Assembly (NCBI RefSeq): GCF_965230735.1
Contig: NZ_OZ246016.1
Span: 1,116,001 to 1,180,000 of the forward strand
Direction: 5' to 3'
DNA length: 64,000 nt
Origin: Motiliproteus sp965230735
Lineage (GTDB): Bacteria > Pseudomonadota > Gammaproteobacteria > Pseudomonadales > Balneatricaceae
Position numbers and translations under genes: made by a program. Every line of letters begins with the position of its first letter. Positions within the stretch are counted from its first letter, which is position 1. A model generated the notes under the pieces. The model was not told the DNA's origin. It saw nothing but the letters and a program-made list of their open reading frames with translations, and did not search any database. Shown one piece after another: positions 36,421-45,804 of the stretch.

Positions 36421-37065
36421 TTAAGCCGTCGCTGCCACGACCATCGATTCCAGCGCGATGTTGTGGCTAAACAGGGTCTGTAACTGCGGGTCCTGCAGCT
36501 GGCTGGCCGGCGTCAGGGTCCGTCGCTGCCAGGGGATGAAACCCAAATACCAGCAGCGCCAGAAGCCGACGCAGGCCTGCGGGTTCTGTTCCAGAAGCTG
36601 CTCCAGGGTCTGGACCTTGCCCAGCTCGACGCCCAGTGCTTCCCGATAGACCTGATAGACGAACTTGGAGCAATACTGGCGCTTGGAGTCGAAATCAAAG
36701 CCCAGGTGATACCACTGACCCATGCGTTTGGCTGCGGCCTGTTTCAAAGACTGGACCTGTGAGCTAGACAACGGAGCAGGTAGGCGGCGCACCGCCACCT
36801 CGCCGTTGCAGCTTCGTGCGATAAAGTCCCGCAGCGGTGTTTTGCTGACCCGCGGCACCTTGCTCTCAAGCACATACCAGCGCCCCTGTTCCTCGATGGC
36901 AAAGCCGACGTGGGAGCACCAGCTGCCGGTTCCCCTGGCGACCTGCTTATACAGAAACGCATCGATCGAGATAAACAGGATGTCGCCAGCCTGAAGCTGT
37001 TGCTCCAGTTGTCGGGTCAGCTGATCCAGGTCGAGGTTGCTGGCGTGTTGGTGGGTAGTTTTCAT
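36421..37065 (-). CDS. YiiX/YebB-like permuted NlpC/P60 hydrolase
   Basis: The product is 214 residues. It has the permuted papain-like pattern of the YiiX/YebB group: His in WCSHVGFAI (about residue 52) before the catalytic Cys in QYCSKFVYQVYREALG (about residue 130). The start DILFISIDAFLYKQVARGTG is also typical. No signal peptide is seen, so it is probably cytoplasmic. The substrate is unknown; relatives are proposed lipid or peptide hydrolases. It is convergent with the EamA gene and divergent from folA. Confidence 0.75.
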   Translation of the reverse strand: MKTTHQHASNLDLDQLTRQLEQQLQAGDILFISIDAFLYKQVARGTGSWCSHVGFAIEEQGRWYVLESKVPRVSKTPLRDFIARSCNGEVAVRRLPAPLSSSQVQSLKQAAAKRMGQWYHLGFDFDSKRQYCSKFVYQVYREALGVELGKVQTLEQLLEQNPQACVGFWRCWYLGFIPWQRRTLTPASQLQDPQLQTLFSHNIALESMVVAATA

Positions 37066-37189
37066 CGTGGTGGCTCCATCAGTAACGTTGATGAGGCGAG
37101 TATTGCGCGGCTATCTCAATAGACCCAGTTTAGCTGTCAAGGTTGCTTGTGGTGATACCTGGAGTGGCATCGGTCGCTCAGGGTGAGAA

Positions 37190-37218
37190 TTGCCAGGGTC
37201 GGCGGCTGCACATACACT
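37190..37218 (+). promoter_or_regulatory. Sigma-70 promoter of folA
   Basis: TTGCCA (37190-37195), a 17-bp spacer and TACACT (37213-37218), about 42 nt before the folA ATG. It should drive folA-birA-coaX-SPOR gene. Confidence 0.65.
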
Positions 37219-37259
37219 GGGCTCCTTTAGAGTTCCGCTAGCCCTGTTCTGGAGTTTGT

Positions 37260-37766
37260 ATGCAACTGGCCCTGATCGTCGCTCAATCTGATAACCGTGT
37301 CATCGGACGGAATAACGCCCTGCCTTGGCATCTGCCGGAGGACCTGAAGTATTTCAAGTCGGTGACCATGGGCAAGGTGATCATCATGGGGCGCAAGACC
37401 TATGAGTCGATCGGTCGGCCCCTGCCGGGACGGACCAATCTGGTGGTCAGTCGTGATCCCGAGTATCGGGCGGACGGTATCAGTGTGGTGAACTCGCTGG
37501 AGCAGGCGATTGAGCAGGCTGAGGCCGTGTCTGAGATCAATGGCGCGGATGAAGCGCTGATCATCGGCGGTGCCAACCTTTACGAGCAGGCGTTGCCGCA
37601 GGTGCAGCGGCTGTATCTGACCCAGGTGCATCATCAGGTTCATGGCGATGCGTTTTTCCCCGAGTTGACGATGGACCAGTGGCAAGAGCTGTCACGGCAG
37701 GACTTTGCGGCGGTCGAGCCGAATCCTTACGACTACAGCTTTATTGTGCTGGAACGGACCGCTTGA
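37260..37766 (+). CDS. folA: Dihydrofolate reductase
   Basis: FolA reduces dihydrofolate to tetrahydrofolate with NADPH. It is 168 residues. The substrate motif NALPWHLPEDLKYFK has the catalytic Asp, and MGRKTYESIGRPLPGR and IIGGANLYEQAL are the NADPH-binding segments. No substitution obviously linked to trimethoprim resistance was noted. It is 1 nt from birA. Confidence 0.96.
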   Translation: MQLALIVAQSDNRVIGRNNALPWHLPEDLKYFKSVTMGKVIIMGRKTYESIGRPLPGRTNLVVSRDPEYRADGISVVNSLEQAIEQAEAVSEINGADEALIIGGANLYEQALPQVQRLYLTQVHHQVHGDAFFPELTMDQWQELSRQDFAAVEPNPYDYSFIVLERTA

Positions 37767-37767
37767 G

Positions 37768-38748
37768 ATGGTGCTTGAGTCTTTACTGAGCATTCTGGCC
37801 GATGGGGAATTTCATTCCGGTGAATCGCTGGGGCAGCAGTTGGGCGTCAGTCGAGCCGCGGTGTGGAAGCAGCTGAAAAAGCTCGATGCGCTGGGGATCG
37901 ATTGTCACTCGGTGAAAGGGCGGGGCTATCGGATACCCGGTGGGGTCAATCTGCTGCAGATCGAGCAATTGCGTCAGGGCTTGGCACCCCAGACCTTGCA
38001 GGGGCTGACCCAGATCGAGCTGGCTCTATCCATACCGTCGACCAACCGGTTGGCGATGGAGCAGGCCCAACTGCAAAACTGCCATGGGCGACTCTACCTG
38101 GCCGAGCAGCAGACTGCCGGTCGTGGGCGTCGTGGGCGCGATTGGGCAAGCCCGTTCGGGCGCAATCTGTATTTTTCCCTGAGCTGGTCTTTCAGCGGCG
38201 GCGCTGCGGCGTTGGAGGGGCTGAGTCTGGTGGTTGGTCTGGCGTTGCTGCAGGGGATGCAGGTGGAAGGCATTGATGGGGTCGAGTTGAAGTGGCCCAA
38301 CGATCTGCTCTATCGCGGTAAGAAACTGGCTGGTGTGCTGCTGGAGATGAGCGGTGATGCGTCCGGGCTCTGCCAGGTGGTGGTGGGTGTCGGAATCAAT
38401 ATTGCCATGCCCCAGGCGGCCGCGCAGGCGATCGATCAGCCTTGGACCGATCTGGAAACGGTGGCGCAGCGATCCTTGGACCGGAACCGGATTCTAGCGG
38501 GTCTTCTCAATGCGTTGGTCCCGGCGATTCAGCAGTTTGAGCAACAGGGCTTTGCCCCCTTCCGAGAGCAATGGCAACAACATAACGCTCACCGTGATCG
38601 ATGGGTTCGTCTGGCGACCGAGAGCTTTGCTATTGACGGCCGCTGCCTCGGGGTGAACGAATCCGGTGCGCTGTTGCTGCAGACCGAAAACGGGGAGCAG
38701 GCATTCCATGGGGGTGAGTTGAGTCTGCGGAGTTTGGATGATTCTTGA
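37768..38748 (+). CDS. birA: Biotin operon repressor / biotin-protein ligase
   Basis: BirA is bifunctional: it biotinylates acetyl-CoA carboxylase and represses biotin genes. The 326-residue protein has an N-terminal winged helix (about 1-62, SLGQQLGVSRAAVWKQLKKL), the biotinyl-AMP loop GRGRRGRDWASPFG, the catalytic lysine region ELKWPNDLLYRGKKLAGVLLE, and a C-terminal SH3-like domain. The winged helix implies regulatory as well as ligase activity. It overlaps coaX by 11 nt. Confidence 0.95.
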   Translation: MVLESLLSILADGEFHSGESLGQQLGVSRAAVWKQLKKLDALGIDCHSVKGRGYRIPGGVNLLQIEQLRQGLAPQTLQGLTQIELALSIPSTNRLAMEQAQLQNCHGRLYLAEQQTAGRGRRGRDWASPFGRNLYFSLSWSFSGGAAALEGLSLVVGLALLQGMQVEGIDGVELKWPNDLLYRGKKLAGVLLEMSGDASGLCQVVVGVGINIAMPQAAAQAIDQPWTDLETVAQRSLDRNRILAGLLNALVPAIQQFEQQGFAPFREQWQQHNAHRDRWVRLATESFAIDGRCLGVNESGALLLQTENGEQAFHGGELSLRSLDDS

Positions 38749-39493
38749 TATCGATATCGGTAATACCCGGTTGAAGTGGCGCTGTGGTGAGCAGCGTGGG
38801 TTTGTGTCGACATCCGGGCTCGATGTGCAGGTGTTGGGGCAGACCTGGGGCGGGTTGGATACACCGGCTGCGGTACGGGTCGTCTCAGTGGCCTGTCACG
38901 AGGCTGAGGGGGTGCTGGCGCAATACTGTCAGCAGCAGTGGTGCTTGCCGCTCCGCAAAGCAGAAACCCGGGCAAGCCAGGCTGGTGTAACCAATAGTTA
39001 TCAAGATCACACCACCATGGGGGCCGATCGCTGGTTGGTGATGTTGGCCGGCTTCCACCGACAGTCCGGCGGTTGCTGTGTGGTGGATTGCGGTAGTGCG
39101 GTGACGATCGACTACGTCGATGCGGATGGTCAGCATCTGGGTGGCTATATTGCACCGGGACTTCGACTGATGCGCAAAGGATTATTGGGCAATACTCGCC
39201 AGATCCATCTGCCGATGGAGTCTCCTGAGCGCTGGGATACCCGGCCGGGACGAAGCACTGCCGAGGCGGTCGGGCACGGCATTGAGTTGATGTTGGCCGG
39301 GCTGGCTGAGCGGGTGGTGCGTGATTGCGACAGGTTGCTGGGCGATCAGGCGGCGCTGCTGGTAACCGGGGGTGATGGGGCGGCGTTTATCGAATCAGCC
39401 GGACGTGGCGAGCTATGTCCGGACCTGGTGCTCGATGGGCTGGCCCTGGCGCTGCCGAACGTGGCAGCACTCGATAAGGGGGGGCACGATTGA
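38738..39493 (+). CDS. coaX: Type III pantothenate kinase
   Basis: CoaX phosphorylates pantothenate in coenzyme A synthesis and needs a monovalent cation. It is 251 residues with the ASKHA-fold motifs DIDIGNTRLKW (N-terminal), TMGADRWLVMLAG and VVDCGSAVTIDYVD, and LLVTGGDG near the C-terminus. Type III enzymes are typical of Pseudomonas-like genomes, where birA-coaX is also adjacent. Confidence 0.95.
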   Translation: MILDIDIGNTRLKWRCGEQRGFVSTSGLDVQVLGQTWGGLDTPAAVRVVSVACHEAEGVLAQYCQQQWCLPLRKAETRASQAGVTNSYQDHTTMGADRWLVMLAGFHRQSGGCCVVDCGSAVTIDYVDADGQHLGGYIAPGLRLMRKGLLGNTRQIHLPMESPERWDTRPGRSTAEAVGHGIELMLAGLAERVVRDCDRLLGDQAALLVTGGDGAAFIESAGRGELCPDLVLDGLALALPNVAALDKGGHD

Positions 39494-40206
39494 TGCGTTG
39501 GCTTTTTCTGATTCTGCTGCTGCTTAATGGTGTGCTTTACGGCTGGTTCTACCAGGAGCAGGAACGTCGTCGGATGTTGGCTGACAGGGCGGAGCAGGCG
39601 TTGCGGGGCGTTCCCGAACTGGATCTGTTGTCGGAGGTGCCCGCAACTGTGCTGAGGCATCGCGGGAGTGGGGAGTTACCGCTGGCCGAGAAATCCTTGC
39701 CATCGACCCAGTCGTCGGAATCGGCGCGCTTTTGCTACCGCTTCGGGCCTTTTGATCGAGCCGACGGTGAGGCGCTGCACTCCGCCAATAACGCGCCGGG
39801 ACAATTGCAGCTGGAGCCGGTCCCGGGTACCAATCGACAGCAGCGTCATCAGGTGGTCGTGATGGCACCTCAAAACCCACAGCAGCGACAGCAGTTGTTG
39901 GACGCGATGCTGGTGGTTGGGTTGGATGCGCGATGGGTGGAAGATTCGCAACAAAAACTGTTGGTGGGGAGTTACCGCGAAAGCGTTCCTGCCGAGGCGT
40001 TATCGAAGGCTTTAGTCGAGCAGGGTTACGACGCAAAAGTGGAATCCGGGCTGCGTCAAAGCGAGCAATTTTTCCTGTTATTACAGAGTGATGATGATAA
40101 TTTGACCAGCTCGAATTGGGTCAAATTACTGGTCAAAAAACACCCGCAAATAAAAAGTGAAAAAAAACTCTGTTTAGGGGTTGCAACGCCCCAGGCCCGT
40201 GAGTAA
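39493..40206 (+). CDS. SPOR-like membrane-anchored protein
   Basis: This 237-residue protein has one N-terminal membrane helix (about 3-20) and a periplasmic part with a SPOR-like repeat near 145-185 (VVGLDARWVEDSQQKLLVGSYRE). SPOR domains bind denuded peptidoglycan at septa. The same gene lies between coaX and the tRNA-tuf cluster in Pseudomonas. The start is the ATG overlapping the coaX stop (TGATG). The Lys-rich C-terminal codons are A-tracts that coincide with the UP element of the tRNA promoter. Confidence 0.65.
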   Translation: MRWLFLILLLLNGVLYGWFYQEQERRRMLADRAEQALRGVPELDLLSEVPATVLRHRGSGELPLAEKSLPSTQSSESARFCYRFGPFDRADGEALHSANNAPGQLQLEPVPGTNRQQRHQVVVMAPQNPQQRQQLLDAMLVVGLDARWVEDSQQKLLVGSYRESVPAEALSKALVEQGYDAKVESGLRQSEQFFLLLQSDDDNLTSSNWVKLLVKKHPQIKSEKKLCLGVATPQARE

Positions 40207-40209
40207 TAT
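40149..40209 (+). promoter_or_regulatory. Strong promoter with UP element for the tRNA-tuf operon
   Basis: TTGCAA (40181-40186), exactly 17 bp, then TAATAT (40204-40209), followed by a G+C-rich discriminator typical of stringently controlled promoters. Just upstream (40149-40170) are phased A-tracts resembling an UP element. The element lies inside the end of the SPOR-like gene. Confidence 0.8.
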
Positions 40210-40235
40210 TTGCGCCTCCTGACGCGACGCTGTTA

Positions 40236-40311
<76 letters not shown>

Positions 40312-40367
40312 ACTGAACAGCGAAGTGTAAGGGCGAGTTTCGATCTCGTAAAGTCGAAATAAAATGT

Positions 40368-40451
40368 GGTGAGGTTCCCGAGTGGCCAAAGGGATCAGAC
40401 TGTAAATCTGACGCGCAAGCTTCGGTGGTTCGAATCCACCCCTCACCACCA
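40368..40451 (+). tRNA. tyrU: tRNA-Tyr (anticodon GTA)
   Basis: An 84-nt class II tRNA with a long variable arm (GACGCGCAAGCTTC region), acceptor GGTGAGG/CCTCACC, anticodon GTA and encoded CCA. Confidence 0.97.
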
Positions 40452-40476
40452 TTATTCGACTTGGTAATATGCTTAT

Positions 40477-40551
<75 letters not shown>

Positions 40552-40585
40552 ACATAGTTGTAAAACGTTGTTGGTTATGAAATGT

Positions 40586-40660
40586 GCTCCAGTAGCTCAG
40601 GGGTAGAGCACACCCTTGGTAAGGGTGAGGTCGGCGGTTCAATTCCGCCCTGGAGCTCCA
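40586..40660 (+). tRNA. thrT: tRNA-Thr (anticodon GGT)
   Basis: A 75-nt cloverleaf with acceptor GCTCCAG/CTGGAGC, anticodon loop TTGGTAA and encoded CCA. It immediately precedes the tuf leader. Confidence 0.96.
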
Positions 40661-40681
40661 TTTCATAGGCAATAATCAAAG

Positions 40682-40713
40682 AAGGGCAGATATAGCGATA
40701 TATCTGCCCTTTG
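40682..40713 (+). promoter_or_regulatory. 13-bp hairpin between tRNA-Thr and tuf
   Basis: AAGGGCAGATATA pairs perfectly with TATATCTGCCCTT around a GCGA loop, followed by TGTTG. It lies 22 nt after the last tRNA and 51 nt before the tuf start. It may be an RNA-processing signal or partial attenuator that sets the tRNA:EF-Tu ratio. Confidence 0.6.
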
Positions 40714-40762
40714 TTGCATTCAAGGATGCAGCGTCAATTGGTCCATCTGATGGGAGATAGCA

Positions 40763-41986
<1,224 letters not shown>

Positions 41987-41996
41987 TATCTTCTTG

Positions 41997-42025
41997 TTGC
42001 AAAGCTGAAGGGGGGCGGATATAAT
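41997..42025 (+). promoter_or_regulatory. Strong promoter of tRNA-Trp-secE-nusG
   Basis: TTGCAA (41997-42002), 17-bp spacer, consensus TATAAT (42020-42025), then a C-rich discriminator. It begins 10 nt after the tuf stop. Confidence 0.8.
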
Positions 42026-42037
42026 CTGCTCCCCTTT
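42008..42037 (+). terminator. Likely tuf terminator overlapping the tRNA-Trp promoter
   Basis: AAGGGGGGC pairs with GCTCCCCTT (one G-U pair) and is followed by TTTG. The 11-nt loop contains the TATAAT box of the tRNA-Trp promoter. The short T-tract suggests partial termination. Confidence 0.5.
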
Positions 42038-42042
42038 GTGAC

Positions 42043-42118
<76 letters not shown>

Positions 42119-42211
42119 ACTTAACTTTCTGAAATATTTAAAGTTAAGTTGGCAACTTGTCTTAAGGTTGATAGGTCTATCAGCTCCGTCTGTCTTTAGA
42201 GGCTCCATCAC

Positions 42212-42580
42212 ATGAACGCAAAAGCGGATTCAACTGATTCCAAGTTTGATTCTGTGAAATGGCTTGTTGTTACGCTGCTGGTTGCGGTGGGTGTGGCAGG
42301 CAATTCCTACTACTCAGAAGAGTCGCTGTTATATCGCGTTCTGGCGCTGTTGGCGCTGGCGCTGGCGGCAGGTTTTGTTGCTTTTCAGACCGCCAAAGGT
42401 AAGGCGTTCTTTGATCTATTCAAAGAAGCCAAAGTTGAGATTCGTAAAGTCGTCTGGCCGACTCGCCAGGAGACGACGCAGACAACCGCTATCGTGGTTG
42501 TGGTTGTGCTGCTTGTGGGGCTGGCGCTCTGGGCGATTGATTCGCTGCTGAGTTGGCTGGTTTCCGGGATTATTGGTTAA
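42212..42580 (+). CDS. secE: Preprotein translocase subunit SecE
   Basis: SecE stabilises SecY in the translocon. The 122-residue product has three membrane helices as in E. coli (two N-terminal at about 18-60, the essential third at about 92-120) and the conserved amphipathic segment FKEAKVEIRKVVWPTRQET. It is followed 12 bp later by nusG. Confidence 0.95.
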   Translation: MNAKADSTDSKFDSVKWLVVTLLVAVGVAGNSYYSEESLLYRVLALLALALAAGFVAFQTAKGKAFFDLFKEAKVEIRKVVWPTRQETTQTTAIVVVVVLLVGLALWAIDSLLSWLVSGIIG

Positions 42581-42592
42581 GGGGTTCTCGCT

Positions 42593-43135
42593 GTGGCGAA
42601 GCGTTGGTATGTCGTACACGCGTATTCGGGTTACGAAAAGCGCGTCATGCAATCCTTGAAAGAGCGTGTTGAGCTGGAGGGGATGCAGGACGACTTCGGT
42701 GAGATTCTGGTTCCGACCGAAGAGGTCGTTGAAATGCGTAACGGCCAGAAACGTAAGTCTGAGCGCAAATTCTACCCCGGTTACGTGTTGGTGCAGATGG
42801 AGCTTAATGATGCGTCCTGGCACCTGGTAAAAGGTACGCCGCGTGTGATGGGCTTTATCGGTGAAGATCCGAAAAATCCCGGTCGTGTTGCGCCGATTAC
42901 CGAAAAAGAAGCCGATGCGATTCTTCAGCGTGTCGAGGCGGGTGTGGATCAGCCGCGTCCGAAGACCATGTTTGAAGCGGGTGAAATGGTTCGGGTTATC
43001 GATGGGCCGTTTGCAGACTTCAATGGTGTGGTCGAAGAGGTTAACTACGAGAAGAGTCGTCTGCAGGTTGCAGTGCTGATCTTCGGTCGTTCAACTCCGG
43101 TTGAGTTGGAATTCAGTCAGGTCGAAAAAGACTAA
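42593..43135 (+). CDS. nusG: Transcription factor NusG
   Basis: NusG couples RNA polymerase to ribosomes and assists Rho. It is 180 residues: NGN domain (WYVVHAYSGYEKRV; FYPGYVLVQMEL) and C-terminal KOW domain (FEAGEMVRVIDGPFADFNGVVEEV). The start is GTG. The secE-nusG-rplK order is universal in this group. Confidence 0.97.
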   Translation: MAKRWYVVHAYSGYEKRVMQSLKERVELEGMQDDFGEILVPTEEVVEMRNGQKRKSERKFYPGYVLVQMELNDASWHLVKGTPRVMGFIGEDPKNPGRVAPITEKEADAILQRVEAGVDQPRPKTMFEAGEMVRVIDGPFADFNGVVEEVNYEKSRLQVAVLIFGRSTPVELEFSQVEKD

Positions 43136-43154
43136 GACTGAGCACAGGATTTAG

Positions 43155-43192
43155 GCAGTGAGAGGGTGGGAGCCTTCTCGCTGCTTTGTTGT
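43155..43192 (+). terminator. Terminator-like hairpin between nusG and rplK
   Basis: GCAGTGAGA pairs with TCTCGCTGC and is followed by TTTGTTGT. A similar break separates nusG from the L11 operon in E. coli. The remaining spacer to 43269 should hold an rplK promoter and perhaps an L1 operator, but neither is clear by eye. Confidence 0.45.
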
Positions 43193-43269
43193 AGCTGGCG
43201 TTTCTGTTGCGAATCGCCGGTGAATTAACGGGGAGCCGTCAGGCGTTTGAACCCATTTGAGGAAAAATC

Positions 43270-43704
43270 ATGGCTAAGAAAGTCGAAGCTTATATCAAGC
43301 TGCAGGTAGGTGCCGGTAAGGCCAACCCAAGTCCGCCCGTTGGTCCGGCTCTGGGTCAGCACGGCGTTAACATCATGGAATTCTGTAAGGCCTTTAACGC
43401 GGCTACCCAGGGTATGGAAGCGGGTCTTCCGGTTCCGGTTGTTATCACCGTATACGCCGATCGCAGCTTTACTTTCGTCACCAAGACTCCGCCGGCAGCG
43501 GTTCTGCTGCTGAAGGCCGCTGGCCTGAAGAGCGGTTCTGGTCGTCCGAACACCGAGAAAGTTGGCACCGTTAATCGTGCGCAACTGGAAGAGATCGCTA
43601 CCACCAAGATGGCTGACCTGACTGCGTCTGACATGGATGCAGCGGTACGCACCATTGCGGGTACTGCCCGTAGCATGGGTCTGAACGTGGAGGGTGTAGA
43701 GTAA
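43270..43704 (+). CDS. rplK: Ribosomal protein L11
   Basis: L11 is a 144-residue GTPase-centre protein of the 50S subunit, needed for RelA activation. It has the N-terminal AYIKLQVGAGKANPSPPVGPALGQ and the C-terminal rRNA-binding domain ending in SMGLNVEGVE. Its stop and the rplA start overlap (TAATG). Confidence 0.98.
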   Translation: MAKKVEAYIKLQVGAGKANPSPPVGPALGQHGVNIMEFCKAFNAATQGMEAGLPVPVVITVYADRSFTFVTKTPPAAVLLLKAAGLKSGSGRPNTEKVGTVNRAQLEEIATTKMADLTASDMDAAVRTIAGTARSMGLNVEGVE

Positions 43705-44399
43705 TGGCTAAGTTGACTAAGCGCGCCAAGGCGATCGCCGAGAAGGTAGAAGCAGGTAAGCAGTACGACATCGTTGAAGCAGTAAACCTGCTGTCCGAAC
43801 TGTCCACTGTTAAGTTCAAAGAGTCCATCGAAATCGCCGTCAACCTGGGTGTTGATCCGCGTAAATCTGATCAGGTTGTTCGTGGCGCTTCCGTACTGCC
43901 GAACGGTACTGGTAAAGATGTACGCGTTGCTGTTTTCGCCCAGGGCGAAAATGCTGAGAAAGCAACCGCAGCCGGTGCTGACGTCGTTGGCTTCGAAGAT
44001 CTGGCCGAGTCCATCAAGGGCGGTGATCTGAACTTCGACGTTGTTATCGCAACTCCGGATGCGATGCGTGTTGTTGGCCAGCTGGGCACCATCCTGGGTC
44101 CGCGCGGTCTGATGCCTAACCCGAAGGTTGGCACCGTAACTCCGGACGTTGAGACTGCGGTCAAGAACGCCAAGGCCGGTCAGGTTCGTTTCCGTACCGA
44201 CAAGAACGGCATCATTCACGGCGCCGTTGGCAAGGTTGGTTTCGAAGCGGCTGCGGTTAAGCAGAACATCGAAGCGCTGGTTGCTGATCTGAAGAAGATG
44301 AAGCCGGCTTCGTCCAAGGGTGTCTACTTCAAGAAGATCACTCTTTCTACCACCATGGGCCCGGGCCTGCTGGTAGACCAGGCTAGCCTGGAAATGTAA
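43704..44399 (+). CDS. rplA: Ribosomal protein L1
   Basis: L1 is a 231-residue L1-stalk protein and, in E. coli, the autogenous translational repressor of rplKA. It has the family signature region LGPRGLMPNPKVGTV and KNAKAGQVRFRTDKNGIIHG. It is translationally coupled to rplK by a one-base overlap. Confidence 0.98.
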   Translation: MAKLTKRAKAIAEKVEAGKQYDIVEAVNLLSELSTVKFKESIEIAVNLGVDPRKSDQVVRGASVLPNGTGKDVRVAVFAQGENAEKATAAGADVVGFEDLAESIKGGDLNFDVVIATPDAMRVVGQLGTILGPRGLMPNPKVGTVTPDVETAVKNAKAGQVRFRTDKNGIIHGAVGKVGFEAAAVKQNIEALVADLKKMKPASSKGVYFKKITLSTTMGPGLLVDQASLEM

Positions 44400-44484
44400 T
44401 TCACGCGCCGGATACAAATTCGGCGTGCAAAACGAACTTTGGGGTCTTGGTGATCTGTTTGCATGATTTGCTTGCAGAGATCCA

Positions 44485-44563
44485 GGGCCGTCAAAGACCG
44501 CAGGTGGGAGGGCTTGTCTCTCCCTTAATGCATCCCTAGGGACGCCTGCGCAGATGGTGACCC
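44485..44563 (+). promoter_or_regulatory. L10 leader (autoregulatory RNA element) before rplJ
   Basis: The block GACCGCAGG ... CCTGCGCAGATGGTGACC matches the L10-L12 binding site of the E. coli rplJ leader. CGCAGG (44499-44504) pairs with CCTGCG (44545-44550), enclosing a GGGAG/CTCCC stem and a TCCCTAGGGA palindrome, forming a junction. The L10-L12 complex binding here would repress rplJL translation. The whole 44400-44693 spacer is this long leader and has no gene. Confidence 0.75.
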
Positions 44564-44693
44564 GATTCAGAATTTTTACTGGATCCAACACCGACTCAGT
44601 CCCCGTCGACTTGTGCGATCGGGGGGAAGGTAACAGAACCGAGATCGGCTGTTTTCAGCCTGATTAATCGGTTTGAATCCAGGAGTACCACTA

Positions 44694-45188
44694 GTGGCAC
44701 TAGGACTCGAAGACAAAAAAGCGATCGTCGCTGAAGTCCAGGAAGCTGCTCAGAGCGCTTTGTCTGCCGTGGTTGCTGATTCGCGCGGTGTAACCGTTGC
44801 GGATATGACAGAACTGCGTAAGCAGGCTCGTGAGAACGGAGTGTGGCTGCGTGTTGTGCGTAACACTCTGGCTCGCCGTGCACTCGAAGGCACCGATTAT
44901 GCCTGCCTGAACGAGAACTTCGTCGGCCCGAGCATCATCGCTTTCTCCAACGAACACCCGGGCGCCGGTGCGCGCATCCTGAAGGCGTTCGCTAAAGAGA
45001 ACGACAAGCTCGAGCTCAAGGCAGCCGCCTTCGAAGGTGATCAAGTATCCGTCGACGTACTGGCAAGCCTGCCGACTTACGACGAAGCGATCGCCAAGCT
45101 GATGAGCGTTATGCAGGAAGCTTCTGCTGGCAAGCTGGTCCGCACCATTGCGGCCGTTCGCGATCAGAAAGAATCAGAAGCCGCTTAA
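44694..45188 (+). CDS. rplJ: Ribosomal protein L10
   Basis: L10 anchors L7/L12 dimers to the ribosome. It is 164 residues starting ALGLEDKKAIVAEVQ from a GTG at 44694, with AGGAG upstream. An in-frame ATG at 44673 would add seven residues before this family start. L10 with L7/L12 is expected to bind the upstream leader. Confidence 0.97.
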   Translation: MALGLEDKKAIVAEVQEAAQSALSAVVADSRGVTVADMTELRKQARENGVWLRVVRNTLARRALEGTDYACLNENFVGPSIIAFSNEHPGAGARILKAFAKENDKLELKAAAFEGDQVSVDVLASLPTYDEAIAKLMSVMQEASAGKLVRTIAAVRDQKESEAA

Positions 45189-45252
45189 TTTTAGGCTGGC
45201 TAATACAAGTTTTTATGAGCACATCGTGCTCTCGTAATATCAGGATTGAATC

Positions 45253-45624
45253 ATGTCTCTGACTAAAGAAGATATCATCAACGCAATCGCCGAAATGTCC
45301 GTTATGGACGTTGCTGAGCTGGTTTCCGCCATGGAAGAGAAGTTCGGCGTATCTGCCGCTGCTGCTGTTGTAGCTGCTCCGGGAGCTGACGCTGGCGCCG
45401 CTGCTGAAGAGAAGACCGAGTTCGACGTAATTCTGACCGCTGCTGGCGACAAGAAAGTTAACGTCATCAAGGCCGTACGTGCTGCTACCGGTCTGGGCCT
45501 GAAAGAAGCTAAGGGCGTTGTTGACGGCGCTCCGGCTCCTGTTAAGGAAGGCGTTAGCAAGGAAGAAGCTGAAGAGCTGCAGAAGGCTCTGGAAGAAGCT
45601 GGCGCCTCTGTTGAAGTTAAGTAA
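45253..45624 (+). CDS. rplL: Ribosomal protein L7/L12
   Basis: This 123-residue stalk protein recruits translational GTPases. It has an N-terminal dimerisation helix pair, an Ala/Gly-rich hinge (about residues 35-52), and a C-terminal domain EFDVILTAAGDKKVNVIKAVR with LGLKEAKGVVDGAP. It lies 64 bp after rplJ. Confidence 0.98.
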   Translation: MSLTKEDIINAIAEMSVMDVAELVSAMEEKFGVSAAAAVVAAPGADAGAAAEEKTEFDVILTAAGDKKVNVIKAVRAATGLGLKEAKGVVDGAPAPVKEGVSKEEAEELQKALEEAGASVEVK

Positions 45625-45671
45625 TAACTTCACGCCTATGGCGTTAGCTGCGTAATGTCGATTGCGCACAT

Positions 45672-45700
45672 GGCCGGTGACCCAAGTCACCGGCCTTTTT
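45672..45700 (+). terminator. Terminator/attenuator between rplL and rpoB
   Basis: A ten-base-pair stem GGCCGGTGAC/GTCACCGGCC with a CCAA loop and five T residues. In E. coli an attenuator at this place lets about one fifth of transcripts enter rpoBC. This stem looks strong. Confidence 0.8.
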
Positions 45701-45804
45701 GCCGTTATATCTGGGCTGTTTTTACCCGATAACGGTTGCTGGCAGAGAGCCGACTTCGCTCTTCTGCCCTATGTTTGATTCGGTGCACAAGCTGGGGAAT
45801 GCTG

